A DNA stretch of 64,000 nucleotides from Halobaculum saliterrae (GCF_009831625.1 NZ_WUUS01000013.1:37830-101829); one strand, 5' to 3'; numbered from the stretch's first letter, positions 39,477 through 48,174 are shown. The notes: generated by a model from the letters alone, not told the origin. Numbers and translations: made by a program.

Positions 39477-41219
39477 TTAGATACTGCTCATGAGTTCTTC
39501 TGAGGCAGCTCGCCGTGCAGCAGCGGCGCGAATCTCTCCCAGATCGTCAATATTCAGGTCGACTTCCGTGACTCGACCATTCTTTGATTTCGTTACGACA
39601 TCCCGACTGTGAAGAGCATTAACTGCAGAGGCCACATGGCCTGTCGAACTAATATTGAGCTCATCGGCGATTTGTTCGTAGGTAACCGGCTCATTATGCG
39701 CCATTATCGCTGTGATGACTCCTTCAACGTACCGAGGTGATGTCGCTTCATCCTTCGCAGACGTAATCTTGTCTTGAATGGCTTCGTCACTCAGGAATTC
39801 CTGATAGGTATGAACACTCCCCTCGGCCGTTTCGCTGGGCTGCTCGGTTGGAGTGTTCGATTGTGCTGATAGTTCTTTTTGAAGCGTCTCTACGCGCTCC
39901 CGGAGCTGTTCTATCTCGTTCTCTTGCGGGTCCAGACCGAGTGCCTCTCCCAATCGAAGATACGCCTCTGATACTTCTTCGATATTCTCGTTGAGAGCCT
40001 CGACACTCTCGACGTGATCGGCTGTCTGCTCCAGCTCCTGAACTCGGTTACGCAGCTCTTGGTTCTCCTGACGGAGTTCCTGATTCTCTTCCTGTAGCGA
40101 ACGTATCTGCTCGTTTTTCTCCTCCCGGATCTCTTCAACAGTGTCCTCGATCGTCTCCGACGTTGCTCCTTGCCCATCAGCCTCAACGAGAGCTTCAGTA
40201 AACCTCTCTGCGAGGTCACTAACATCACGAGACCTCTCTAATTCTTCTTGAAGTTCACTAATGCGCTCCTCACGTGCTTCCAGCTCAGATCGGAGGCGCT
40301 CTATTTCACTCTGTTCGGCCTGTTTTCTTTCAGATATCGTTTCCAGCTCAGAGAGGATATCGTTGCTAACAGACTTCAAATCCGGCCGCTCGATTTCCTC
40401 CAGCCCCGGTGTCGCCCCTGCGTCAAACGTGTACTTTCGTCGAAATTGAACTCGCCTGATTTGGTCATTCCAGTCCGTATGGAGGATTGCTTCACCATCA
40501 TCGAGATCTTTGACCATCTCCGCATATTCCGATCCCAAGACTCTTCGTACGACCTTCGTGTCATTTTCCCAGGTCAGGCGATGCCAAACGTGCCAGTCGC
40601 ACTGGGTGATGAAATCTTTCTTGACATCTGCGGGGCGTTGGGAGATGCCACAGAGGCCGAGACCGTGTTTACGCCCTCGTTTCGCGATCTTGATGAGCAT
40701 CTGCCCAGCATCATCGAGCCCCGACTCTGGGATATACTCATGAATCTCTTCAATAAGGAATAAGAATGGCTTTTTCAGCTTCTTTTCTTTCGCGAAGAGA
40801 TGCCGTCCGACTTCTTTGATCAGTTCTTTTTGATCTTCTTCATGGAGATATCCGGACACATCGAGAATGACGGGAATATTTTCTTCAAGGGTGAGCTCCG
40901 CGATCTTTTCTGCATGTTCAGCCCCAACCTGCAGGTCACACTCTTCGTCCGCTCCCAGATGTAGAAGTTCGTATTCCTCTTTGAGCCCGAAGTACTCCCC
41001 ATCGACATCGACGATCAGTACTGGATAGCCGTCTTCGAGCAGTTCCTCTACCACGACACTTGCCGTGTTACTCTTCCCACTGCCTGACTTCCCTAAAATC
41101 ACTCCTCGTCCAGTAAGAACTTCGACGACGGGAAGAGTGTCTCCCGATTCGTTGATCTGGATTGCATCTTGGGAGCTCGCTTCTGAAGCTTCACTCCCGG
41201 AATCGGCCTGATTAGACAT
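39477..41219 (-). CDS. HerA-like ATPase with coiled coil and C-terminal wHTH
   Basis: 580 aa. The N-terminal HerA/FtsK-type ATPase has Walker A (LGKSGSGKSNTA, about residues 42-53), Walker B (FLFLIEEIHEY, about 150-160) and a conserved GISQRP block. A long coiled coil fills about residues 285-435 (QEENQELRQENQELRNRVQEL). A winged helix is at about 495-560 (TYEQIADELNISSTGHVASAVNAL). HerA proteins are hexameric DNA translocases that usually work with a nuclease (NurA, Sir2, DUF-type). No nuclease partner is adjacent. It may move DNA for partition, or serve a defence role. Confidence 0.85.
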   Translation of the reverse strand: MSNQADSGSEASEASSQDAIQINESGDTLPVVEVLTGRGVILGKSGSGKSNTASVVVEELLEDGYPVLIVDVDGEYFGLKEEYELLHLGADEECDLQVGAEHAEKIAELTLEENIPVILDVSGYLHEEDQKELIKEVGRHLFAKEKKLKKPFLFLIEEIHEYIPESGLDDAGQMLIKIAKRGRKHGLGLCGISQRPADVKKDFITQCDWHVWHRLTWENDTKVVRRVLGSEYAEMVKDLDDGEAILHTDWNDQIRRVQFRRKYTFDAGATPGLEEIERPDLKSVSNDILSELETISERKQAEQSEIERLRSELEAREERISELQEELERSRDVSDLAERFTEALVEADGQGATSETIEDTVEEIREEKNEQIRSLQEENQELRQENQELRNRVQELEQTADHVESVEALNENIEEVSEAYLRLGEALGLDPQENEIEQLRERVETLQKELSAQSNTPTEQPSETAEGSVHTYQEFLSDEAIQDKITSAKDEATSPRYVEGVITAIMAHNEPVTYEQIADELNISSTGHVASAVNALHSRDVVTKSKNGRVTEVDLNIDDLGEIRAAAARRAASEELMSSI

Positions 41220-41296
41220 AGGCCACTCTTAGGAGAAGCCACGGGCTGTTAACGTAAAAACTATACGATTTCTGTCATATTTTGGACCTATCCTCG

Positions 41297-42238
41297 CTAC
41301 CTACCTCCACTTTCCCCATTCGCCGTATCCTGACTCATGAAAGAATCTAGTGATTGGTCGGTAGAGTCTGAATCCTCCTCGGACTCTTGTTTGTCTACAG
41401 AATCAGGCTCTTCACCCCCCGTGTTCGTTAACTCGTTACTAATGTCCTTCTTGAACCCGCGACGTATTGCGAGAATGAGTTGCTCAACATTCTCGGGTTC
41501 CTCATCACCGCTCAATTCCAGGCTGACAGTGAACGAGTCTGATTGGGTTTGATTCAGTGGCGTGTGTTGTCCTTTCTCGTCCTGTGCCGGACTTCGTTGA
41601 GATGAGGTATCTCCCTCGGAAGTGTCTGGTCCAGCTTTGGGATTAGCACTAGATTCAGGAGAAGCGTTTCGGTCGCCCTGTCCTGTTCCAGTATCTACGT
41701 TTGTTATCCTCTCTACAATATTTTCGAAGTCTTCCGTAACTTCTACCCGAGATTCTTTCCCGCGACGACCGACGATATACTCTCCACACCCACCAGCATC
41801 GAGTGTTTGCAGGAACGTTATTGCAGCATCTCCTAACGTGCTTTCACTCCCACTCAGTCCCATCTCGGTCCGGAAGGTCCGGAGGACGTCTTTCTTTGTA
41901 ATTACCCCGCTGTCTTGTGCTTCTGGAGCCAGAGTTTCGAGTACACTCCTATAGAGATCATACTCGCTTAGCCCCTCTATGATGTGTTCTTCAAGATCGC
42001 TGTCTCCCTCGTTGTAATAGCTTGCACCAATCCCCCGTTCAGTGGCTTTAATCTCCCCTTCCGAGTCTGATAGGAATCCCAGTCGCGTTCCGTATTCTAT
42101 TGTATCGCTGACTAAACTTCGTCCAATGTCTGCTTCCTCATATATTTCCTCGCGAGGGAGGGGGCCCTCTCGAAGGATTTCACACAGAGAGAGTAGATTT
42201 TCTACGGAGGCGTCCTTCCGGGGTGTCGCGTAACTCAT
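41297..42238 (-). CDS. Winged-helix protein of HerA operon
   Basis: 313 aa from the ATG at 42238. An N-terminal winged helix (LPREEIYEEADIGRSLVSDTIEYGTRLGFL) and a second helical domain (about 75-165) are followed by a long disordered, Ser/Asp/Gln-rich stretch (about 185-240) and an acidic C-terminus. It overlaps the end of the 137-aa gene (TGATG) and precedes the HerA-like gene by 77 nt. It probably supplies DNA recognition to the HerA complex. The layout parallels the 328-aa protein of the facing operon. Confidence 0.7.
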   Translation of the reverse strand: MSYATPRKDASVENLLSLCEILREGPLPREEIYEEADIGRSLVSDTIEYGTRLGFLSDSEGEIKATERGIGASYYNEGDSDLEEHIIEGLSEYDLYRSVLETLAPEAQDSGVITKKDVLRTFRTEMGLSGSESTLGDAAITFLQTLDAGGCGEYIVGRRGKESRVEVTEDFENIVERITNVDTGTGQGDRNASPESSANPKAGPDTSEGDTSSQRSPAQDEKGQHTPLNQTQSDSFTVSLELSGDEEPENVEQLILAIRRGFKKDISNELTNTGGEEPDSVDKQESEEDSDSTDQSLDSFMSQDTANGESGGR

Positions 42239-42651
42239 CAATCTTCCTCGCCTGAATTAAGCCATTTCGTAGCCTGGTGCGTTTTATGAGGCGGAACGAG
42301 ATATCCTCCTTGTTCGTCGTCATTAACGACAAAATCCAGATCGGTCGCTGCGTGCCGGATGGTACTGTCGTCAACACCAATCAGGTCCGCAAAATAGGTT
42401 GAGTCTTGACCAACTGTCTCATCTTCTTCAAGCTCATCGAGGCTTAGTAAGGCCCGACGATACAGTAGAAGCGCTGTAAACTGTTTCTTCGATGTTAAGG
42501 CACTGAACTTCTCGCGCAGGACTGGCTTTGCGGTTTCGGTGTCAATTCCAATTAAGCCGGAGATTGCGTCCCGTATTCGTTCCCGATCCTCCTCACTGGC
42601 ATCGACATACAGATCCGCTAAGGGATTTTCTTCTTGCTCTTTGTTTGCCAT
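42238..42651 (-). CDS. Small winged-helix protein of HerA operon
   Basis: 137 aa. A helical N-terminal half (EEDRERIRDAISGLIGIDTETAK) leads to a winged-helix-like segment (TYFADLIGVDDSTIRHAATDLDFVVNDDEQGGYLV). Length and plan resemble the 133-134-aa proteins of the facing operon, so the two operons may be rearranged relatives. It is coupled to the 313-aa gene. The composition is more AT-rich than the flanking replication genes. Confidence 0.7.
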   Translation of the reverse strand: MANKEQEENPLADLYVDASEEDRERIRDAISGLIGIDTETAKPVLREKFSALTSKKQFTALLLYRRALLSLDELEEDETVGQDSTYFADLIGVDDSTIRHAATDLDFVVNDDEQGGYLVPPHKTHQATKWLNSGEED

Positions 42652-42678
42652 ATCTGTCCTATTTGTATACTCCCGTAA

Positions 42679-42999
42679 TCAAACCTCCCGGTCATTGGGG
42701 TCGTGACCAGGCTGTCTCTCGGTACTTCCTCCCTCGCTTTTGATTGTGGTCTCAAGTTCCTCGAGGCGTTCCTCGTAGTCGTCGAGTCGGGCCTCCTGTT
42801 CGAGATGGATACTGAGCAGCGCCGGCAGCAGCGGATTCTGGTGGTTCAACAGTCCGCTCGCGTCGGCGTGCTCGCGGGCGTACTCGAACAGCCGGTCGAA
42901 GCGCGGCTGGTCGCGACGTCGCAGTGCCCGGCGGAACTCCGTCCAGCGCTCTTCGATGGCCCGTAGCGCATCCCGGTACGTTGGGTTCGTCCGCCCCAT
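42679..42999 (-). CDS. Small helical protein downstream of RadA-like gene
   Basis: 106 aa from the ATG at 42999 (MGRTNPTYRDALRAIEER). An upstream in-frame start at 43032 would overlap the previous gene by 31 nt and is less likely. It is fully helical, with a coiled-coil end (LDDYEERLEELETTI). The start is 2 nt from the RadA-like stop, so the pair is one operon. Pairs of this type recur in haloarchaea as far as I recall. A helper of the RecA-fold partner is an inference. Confidence 0.7.
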   Translation of the reverse strand: MGRTNPTYRDALRAIEERWTEFRRALRRRDQPRFDRLFEYAREHADASGLLNHQNPLLPALLSIHLEQEARLDDYEERLEELETTIKSEGGSTERQPGHDPNDREV

Positions 43000-43001
43000 C
43001 G

Positions 43002-43946
43002 CTATCGGCCTCCTGTCCCGGTCGCTGTCCATGCATCGAGTAAGGGGTCCGCGGTGGCCGCCACCGTCTCACCGTCAGCTGTGAGGCCCGTCCCGACACC
43101 CTCCGGGGTCGGCGTCGACAGCGCTGGCGTCGTCGGTTCCACGCCGACCCGCGTAGCGCGTGCCGCGAGCAGCTGCCGCCAGTACGCGAACGTCGTCTGG
43201 TAGTACGCACCGTCATCGACGGGATAGACGAGTGTCTCGAAGTCCTCGCCGACGACCCGCGGCCCCATCTGGGTCTGCTCGCATTCTAGGTGGTGGTCGG
43301 CGGCCGTCGCGACCGGCGCCGTGAAGCCATCGCGCTGCGCCCGGGTGACGAGCACCGGGATGTCGTATCCGTCGGCGTAGGTCGCCAACCGGGCAAGGGT
43401 GCGGGCTTGGAGGGTTTTCGCGTGGGTTTCGCCGAGGGTATCGTCGGCGCGGTACTGGGCGTCGACGGCCGGCGCGACGATGAGGGAGGGGGTGTGGGGC
43501 GACGTGTCCTCGTCACGACTTGGTTCCCCTCGACCGGCTGCCCGGGCATCGGTGGTGGATATCTGGATCGACTTGTTCACCGCTGCCGGGAGATCACAGA
43601 CGACGCCGTAGTGCTGGTAGGCGGTAAATCCGCGGGCAACGTGAATTCGGTTGAGCAACCGTTGACTGGGCGCGATCTGAGCGAGTGTCGTCGTTGTCGC
43701 GTGCCCGTTTGCGTCGACCCAGAAGGCGGCCCCGTCGTGCAGGAGGAGATGGTCGAGCACCAGCGACTGCAGGATTGGGACGCCGCGGCCTCCCTCAATG
43801 TCGAGCAGCGTGATGCCGTCGTCGAGCTGTGGCAGCAGCATTTCGTCCGTAGCTGGATCGGCTTGGTCAGCAAGGGATCGATTGCGGTCAGCGCCCCGTG
43901 TCGGCTGGTCCACAACCAATCGGTTCGACGTTGAGTGTTTTTCCAT
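43002..43946 (-). CDS. RadA-like protein lacking Walker A
   Basis: 314 aa. The sequence follows the RecA/RadA core in outline: the strand LLDIEGGRGVPILQSLVLDHLLL stands where the P-loop should be but has no GxxxxGK[ST], then HVARGFTAYQHYGVV, a Walker B-like region LIVAPAVDAQYR, and IPVLVTRAQRDGF resembling the 'LVTNQV' strand. ATP hydrolysis is therefore doubtful. Such degenerate RadA paralogues may load or regulate recombinase. Its promoter element is shared with polB, suggesting joint control of replication and recombination. Confidence 0.68.
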   Translation of the reverse strand: MEKHSTSNRLVVDQPTRGADRNRSLADQADPATDEMLLPQLDDGITLLDIEGGRGVPILQSLVLDHLLLHDGAAFWVDANGHATTTTLAQIAPSQRLLNRIHVARGFTAYQHYGVVCDLPAAVNKSIQISTTDARAAGRGEPSRDEDTSPHTPSLIVAPAVDAQYRADDTLGETHAKTLQARTLARLATYADGYDIPVLVTRAQRDGFTAPVATAADHHLECEQTQMGPRVVGEDFETLVYPVDDGAYYQTTFAYWRQLLAARATRVGVEPTTPALSTPTPEGVGTGLTADGETVAATADPLLDAWTATGTGGR

Positions 43947-43971
43947 ACTCGACTAGTTGCCTACATTCCGG

Positions 43972-43995
43972 ATAAGCCGCGGCGTGTCACTTCCG
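43972..43995 (-). promoter_or_regulatory. Promoter of RadA-like operon, matches polB promoter
   Basis: On the minus strand, CGGAAGTGACACGCC then GCGGCTTAT; 23 of 24 bp match the polB element. The TTAT is 26-29 nt from the ATG at 43946, fitting a leaderless start. Confidence 0.8.
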
Positions 43996-44102
43996 CGTTT
44001 CAGGGAACCGACCTGAATACAACGAGGGTCGTCGCTGTTTGCGTGTCTTAGTATTTGGATAGACACTTCCGAGAACATTTCCGATATGAGTCGCCTTCCC
44101 TG

Positions 44103-44145
44103 TTAACCAACAATCGAGAGCGCCTACACCCGGCTTGTTGGTTAA
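44103..44145. repeat. TTAACCAACA inverted repeat, copy 9
   Basis: Perfect arms at 44103-44112 and 44136-44145 with a 23-bp spacer, between the RadA-like promoter and the 3' end of the DUF262 gene. Confidence 0.95.
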
Positions 44146-44227
44146 TATGTGAGGGGAACAGTACCTCGTGACTCAGCTCGATTCTTTCAAAATTCCACAG
44201 TAAACTGTGACGTACCGCTTCTTTTCT

Positions 44228-46141
44228 TCACTTCACGTAATTGTCAATTAGATAGTCAGTAATCCGCTTTTCGCGAGCCTGAATAAATGCCTGTGCGTTC
44301 TCCGGGATGGGTTCGATATCGGGGTACTGATTCACACGTTGGATACGCTCAGCCTCGGCGTCCCCGAGGTCGTCCAACCAGTTGTGGGGCCACTGGTCGC
44401 TTTTGATCTCTTCATTCATCTCGTGTGGCAACAGCTGTAGATTCCCGATGCGATCGAGATCAACAGTCTCTCCAACGGATTCGGATACCGTTTCTTCCCT
44501 GCTTTTCGGGTATATATGGTCAACCGAGTAGTCGCCAATACTGGTGGACGCCGATTGCGTATACGATTCCTCAATGAGTCCGAGTACTGCCGTGACATCT
44601 GTGTCGGTAAATACGGGTTCTCCTGGGCTGCTCTCGTAACGAGCGTTGGCCACGACCCGACGGATGTCTTCAGCAGATGGGCTGATGTTCTCCGATTCAA
44701 ATAGCTCGTCTCCAGGGAAAACAATTGGTTCGCTGGGGTCTGGTTCCCATTCACGAAGGTATCGCATCCAGTTGCGGCACTTCCCGTAGGTCAGAACCTG
44801 GTAGTACTTGTTCAGCAAGAGGGCTCTTGCGACGAACTGGAAAACACTCTCGCGGTTCGCGTCGGAGACCTCAGCGTCCGGATTCTGGTAATAGAACACG
44901 CCAATCAGCGCGAAGATGGGCATCGTGTTCATAACCGAGCTCCGAATCCCGCTCTCGATTACTGTCTGGAAAGCCTTCTCGAGCGATGTCCGAAACCACT
45001 CGAATCGCCGTCCGGCGACGACGGGCTCATTATACAGCCACCGCTCGCGCATCTCGTCCATTCTTTCTTCATCGATACTGCTAAGATTGCTACGGAGGAG
45101 GTCTGTTCCGACTAAGTATGCTGTATATCGGAGGAACAGCTTCCGGTCGATTTCTTGCTCATACTCAGGGAACTTCTGTTTAAACTCGTCAATCCAATCT
45201 TGGATGACCTCTCGAGGATTGATTCGCTCGTCCTCCTCTTCGGCGTATGGCCAATAACTCATGAGCTTTGAGAGGAGGAGCTGGTAGGGCTTCGGATCAG
45301 AGCCCTCCATGTTCAGCCTCGTGAATATCTCGGGGATTTCGGATCTATCCTTATTCGTACTGTCAGTTTCGAGATCGTCCTGTAGAACGTTGCTCGTAAT
45401 GTCTCGGGCGACGGCCATCGAAATACTGCGCAGTTGGTAGCGGGTTTCGTTGTCCGCCCTCAGTTCGGCGGTGTCCACGTATTCATCGACGGCTTCGCTA
45501 AGTGCTCTTCCTTCAAGTACCGTGGAATTCCCAGAGCTTCCTCCATCGTCGCCGTTCCATAACTCTCCGACCGGCATCCACAGGTGTCGCGTGTCGCCGG
45601 TTATGGAATAGCCGGTCTCGTCCGTCCCGCCAAACTTCCCTGTCGATTTGAATTCAAACTCGTAGTCGCCTGCTGTATCATCGCGATCGTACTCTGGGTG
45701 GCCGAATAGGTCAACACACAGCCGCTGGCCTTCCCAGTACTGGAGCTCATCACTGGGCTTCCCCCGCCCGCCATTGTAAACTGTAATGCCTCCTTCGACA
45801 CCGATATAGAGTGAGTTCAATCGCTGCTGGCCGTCTATGATCAGAATCTCCGGTTCTTTGTCTTCAACCTCCTGATTGTAGAGGTCGTATTCCGCCAAAA
45901 CTGGATCCGGTGGTCGATAATCATCGGCAACGTACATCCGCAGGAAATTATACGAGTTGTAGTCGCTGATATTGGCCGCTCGAACTCTCCATTCCGTTAT
46001 GGCTCCGATTGGATAGTCTCGAATCAATGAATCGAACAGTTCCTCAATCTGCCTGGGATTCCAGACAAACTCACGCTGGAGGCCGGGAAGAAAGATATGG
46101 TCATTTATTTCAGACAAATAATCCGAGACCTGTCTGGACAT
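44228..46141 (-). CDS. DUF262/HNH (GmrSD-like) restriction or defence enzyme
   Basis: 637 aa from the ATG at 46141; in-frame sequence upstream to 46345 looks non-coding and would overlap inverted repeat copy 10. The N-terminal DUF262 domain has FLPGLQREFVWNPRQIEELFDSL and the ParB-like nucleotide motif ILIIDGQQRLNSLY (about 96-110). The C-terminal DUF1524/HNH nuclease shows YSVDHIYPKS (about 538-547) and RIGNLQLLP. This is the layout of GmrSD Type IV enzymes, which cut modified foreign DNA. A stand-alone single-chain version is usual. The target modification cannot be told. Confidence 0.88.
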   Translation of the reverse strand: MSRQVSDYLSEINDHIFLPGLQREFVWNPRQIEELFDSLIRDYPIGAITEWRVRAANISDYNSYNFLRMYVADDYRPPDPVLAEYDLYNQEVEDKEPEILIIDGQQRLNSLYIGVEGGITVYNGGRGKPSDELQYWEGQRLCVDLFGHPEYDRDDTAGDYEFEFKSTGKFGGTDETGYSITGDTRHLWMPVGELWNGDDGGSSGNSTVLEGRALSEAVDEYVDTAELRADNETRYQLRSISMAVARDITSNVLQDDLETDSTNKDRSEIPEIFTRLNMEGSDPKPYQLLLSKLMSYWPYAEEEDERINPREVIQDWIDEFKQKFPEYEQEIDRKLFLRYTAYLVGTDLLRSNLSSIDEERMDEMRERWLYNEPVVAGRRFEWFRTSLEKAFQTVIESGIRSSVMNTMPIFALIGVFYYQNPDAEVSDANRESVFQFVARALLLNKYYQVLTYGKCRNWMRYLREWEPDPSEPIVFPGDELFESENISPSAEDIRRVVANARYESSPGEPVFTDTDVTAVLGLIEESYTQSASTSIGDYSVDHIYPKSREETVSESVGETVDLDRIGNLQLLPHEMNEEIKSDQWPHNWLDDLGDAEAERIQRVNQYPDIEPIPENAQAFIQAREKRITDYLIDNYVK

Positions 46142-46334
46142 AGTCACCAGAACGGAAGAAGAGTATAAATACTCTGTCGTCGCCCATCGAATTCGGGGTG
46201 TATACTGTACAGGACTATCTCGAGGGCCTGGCTGAACTGCTGGATACGGTGTGGGTGCATTAGTCGCCGAACTTTCCAATTGTGTGCCTGTTTCCGAGGG
46301 GTTTCTAGAATCAGGCTTGTCAAGTACTGCCCGG

Positions 46335-46376
46335 TTAACCAACACTCTGTCCGCCTCGGGGGCATATGTTGGTTAA
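46335..46376. repeat. TTAACCAACA inverted repeat, copy 10
   Basis: Perfect arms at 46335-46344 and 46367-46376 with a 22-bp spacer, between the divergent DUF262 and SRAP genes. The rest of 46142-46440 holds no gene. This is the last copy to the right. Confidence 0.95.
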
Positions 46377-46440
46377 GTACGTCGGTGCCGCGAAGGTCCT
46401 GTGCGACTCGTTGAAGATGCCTCCCTCCAAACTCCTGGGT

Positions 46441-47130
46441 ATGTGTGGCCGAAACTCGCTCTTCATCGACCAGGCTGACCTCGAGGCTCGTTTCGATGCT
46501 GAGGTCGTCACGGACGGCGGGTACACACCGCGATACAACATTGCACCCGGCGACGACCTACACATCATCACGAACGAGGCACCAGACGAGATCAACGCCT
46601 TCCATTGGGGGCTGATTCCGTTCTGGGCGGACGAGCCCGAAGAAGGCATTATCAACGCTCGTTCCGAGACGGCCGACGAGAAACGCGTCTTCAAGCAGGC
46701 GTGGGAATCCCGCCCCTGCCTCGTCCCCTCGTCGGGCTTCTACGAGTGGAAATCGCCGAACGGCGGGTCGAAACAGCCCTACCGGATTTACCGTGAAGAC
46801 GACCCCGCGTTCGCGATGGCCGGCCTCTGGGACGTCTGGGAGGGGGCCGACGAGACGATCTCGTGCGTCACGATTCTCACGACGGAGCCGAACAACCTGA
46901 TGAATTCCATATACGACCGGATGCCGGTCGTCCTCCCAAAGGACGCTGAGTCCGATTGGCTCGCCGCAGACCCGGACACCCGCAAGGCCCTGTGCCAGCC
47001 GTATCCGAACGACGATCTGGACGCCTACGAGATCTCGACGCGGGTCAACAACCCCGACAACGATGTTCCCCGGGTTATCGAGCCGCTGGATCACGAGCAA
47101 TCGGGCCTCGGCGAGTTCAGTTCGGGATAG
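46441..47130 (+). CDS. SRAP (HMCES/YedK-type) abasic-site protein
   Basis: 229 aa from the ATG at 46441, which makes Cys2 the residue after the initiator as required for the family (MCGR). The Asn in INARSE and Glu in GFYEWK are in place. The usual HDRMP motif reads YDRMPVVLP, so the expected catalytic His is Tyr. SRAP proteins form a covalent DNA-protein link at abasic sites in single-stranded DNA; the His normally helps reverse or process it. Plasmid copies may protect ssDNA during transfer or replication. Confidence 0.92.
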   Translation: MCGRNSLFIDQADLEARFDAEVVTDGGYTPRYNIAPGDDLHIITNEAPDEINAFHWGLIPFWADEPEEGIINARSETADEKRVFKQAWESRPCLVPSSGFYEWKSPNGGSKQPYRIYREDDPAFAMAGLWDVWEGADETISCVTILTTEPNNLMNSIYDRMPVVLPKDAESDWLAADPDTRKALCQPYPNDDLDAYEISTRVNNPDNDVPRVIEPLDHEQSGLGEFSSG

Positions 47131-47145
47131 TTGACGGGGTCATGG

Positions 47146-48174
47146 TCACTGCATCGGCGACGCCGCTGCTGAATCGACGAGCGAGTACTCTCGATCCCGA
47201 CTGGTCCCCTCCGCCTCGAGGAGATTGTATTGTGCCATCTTCGAGAGGTACGTTCGGACGGTGCGTTTCGTCCGGGGGTCGTCGACCTCCTCGGCATACT
47301 GCTCGTGGATTTCGCTTGGTCCGATCGGGCCGTGGTCGCGGACGATATCGTAGACGACCCGCTGATGGGGGGTGAGTGAATCGAGGCTCTTCTGCTTGAT
47401 TTGGGCCCGGGCATCCTCGGCGGCGTCTAGGAGAATGTCGTCGGTGATCCGCTCGTGGTTCTCGCGGTCGGCCTTGCTGGCCGCTGTTCGAAGGATACCG
47501 ATTGCGAGACGGGCGTCGCCGGCGGCTGCATCGGCGATTCGGTAGAGTTGGTCGTCGGTGATGACGTCCTCGTCGAGCCCCCACTTCGCCCGCGCACTCA
47601 GAATATCGTATAGCTGCTCGTCGTGGTACTTGTCCATCCGGACGTGCTCGCTGGAGCGCAGCCGACTCACGAGGCGATCGTCGACGCGGCCGAACAGCTC
47701 CTCTTCCTTGTTCGCGATGCAGATGATCGCGAACTGTGGGAGGCTGTGGAGGTCGTAGATGACGCTAGGGTCCTCCAGTTGGTCGACCTCGTCGAGGATG
47801 ACGACGGTTCGCGGGCCGTCATGTTGCTGAAGGCGGTCGACGAGTTCGTCGTGCGGTGTCGACTGCCGGTGGATGTCGATGGTGGCGCCGAGGTCGTCAA
47901 GAATCTGGTAGAGCGTCCGGAATCGGGTGTAGTTACGCCAGCAATTGACGTAGGTGGTCTGGACGTCGAGGACCTCTTCCCGGAGTCGTTCGGTGACGAA
48001 CTTCGAGATGCAGGTCTTGCCAGCGCCGCTGGGTCCGGTGACGATGGCTGTATCAGCGGGTTCGCCGTTCGTGATGGGCTCGAGGACGCTAGAGAGGTGG
48101 TTGACTTCGGCGTCGCGATGCTCAACTTCCCGAGGGACGAACCCGGCGCGGAGAACGCGAGCATCGCGAATCAT
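47146..48174 (-). CDS. orc1: Second Orc1/Cdc6 protein
   Basis: 342 aa, shorter at the N-terminus than the origin-linked copy. Walker A is GPSGAGKTC (about residues 46-54) and Walker B VVILDEVDQLED (about 120-131). The C-terminal winged helix is at about 255-325. It is only distantly similar to the protein at 32210. The start codon lies inside a perfect inverted repeat (48171-48191), and two TTTCCGGAAA palindromes stand upstream, so it may repress itself or serve a second origin. No array of ORB boxes like that at 33.7 kb is seen here. Confidence 0.92.
   Translation of the reverse strand: MIRDARVLRAGFVPREVEHRDAEVNHLSSVLEPITNGEPADTAIVTGPSGAGKTCISKFVTERLREEVLDVQTTYVNCWRNYTRFRTLYQILDDLGATIDIHRQSTPHDELVDRLQQHDGPRTVVILDEVDQLEDPSVIYDLHSLPQFAIICIANKEEELFGRVDDRLVSRLRSSEHVRMDKYHDEQLYDILSARAKWGLDEDVITDDQLYRIADAAAGDARLAIGILRTAASKADRENHERITDDILLDAAEDARAQIKQKSLDSLTPHQRVVYDIVRDHGPIGPSEIHEQYAEEVDDPRTKRTVRTYLSKMAQYNLLEAEGTSRDREYSLVDSAAASPMQ

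Noticed and set aside
46142..46345. N-terminal extension of the DUF262 protein to 46345
   Set aside because: The added 68 residues are low in structure and overlap inverted repeat copy 10. DUF262 proteins normally start near the MSRQVSDYL methionine.
18787..46376. TTAACCAACA repeats as integron attC sites
   Set aside because: The arms do not match the RYYYAAC/GTTRRRY core, no IntI-type integrase was recognised and several copies do not follow a cassette layout.
18787..46376. TTAACCAACA repeats as transcription terminators
   Set aside because: No T-run follows the right arm in most copies, and copies 6, 8 and 10 lie upstream of genes.
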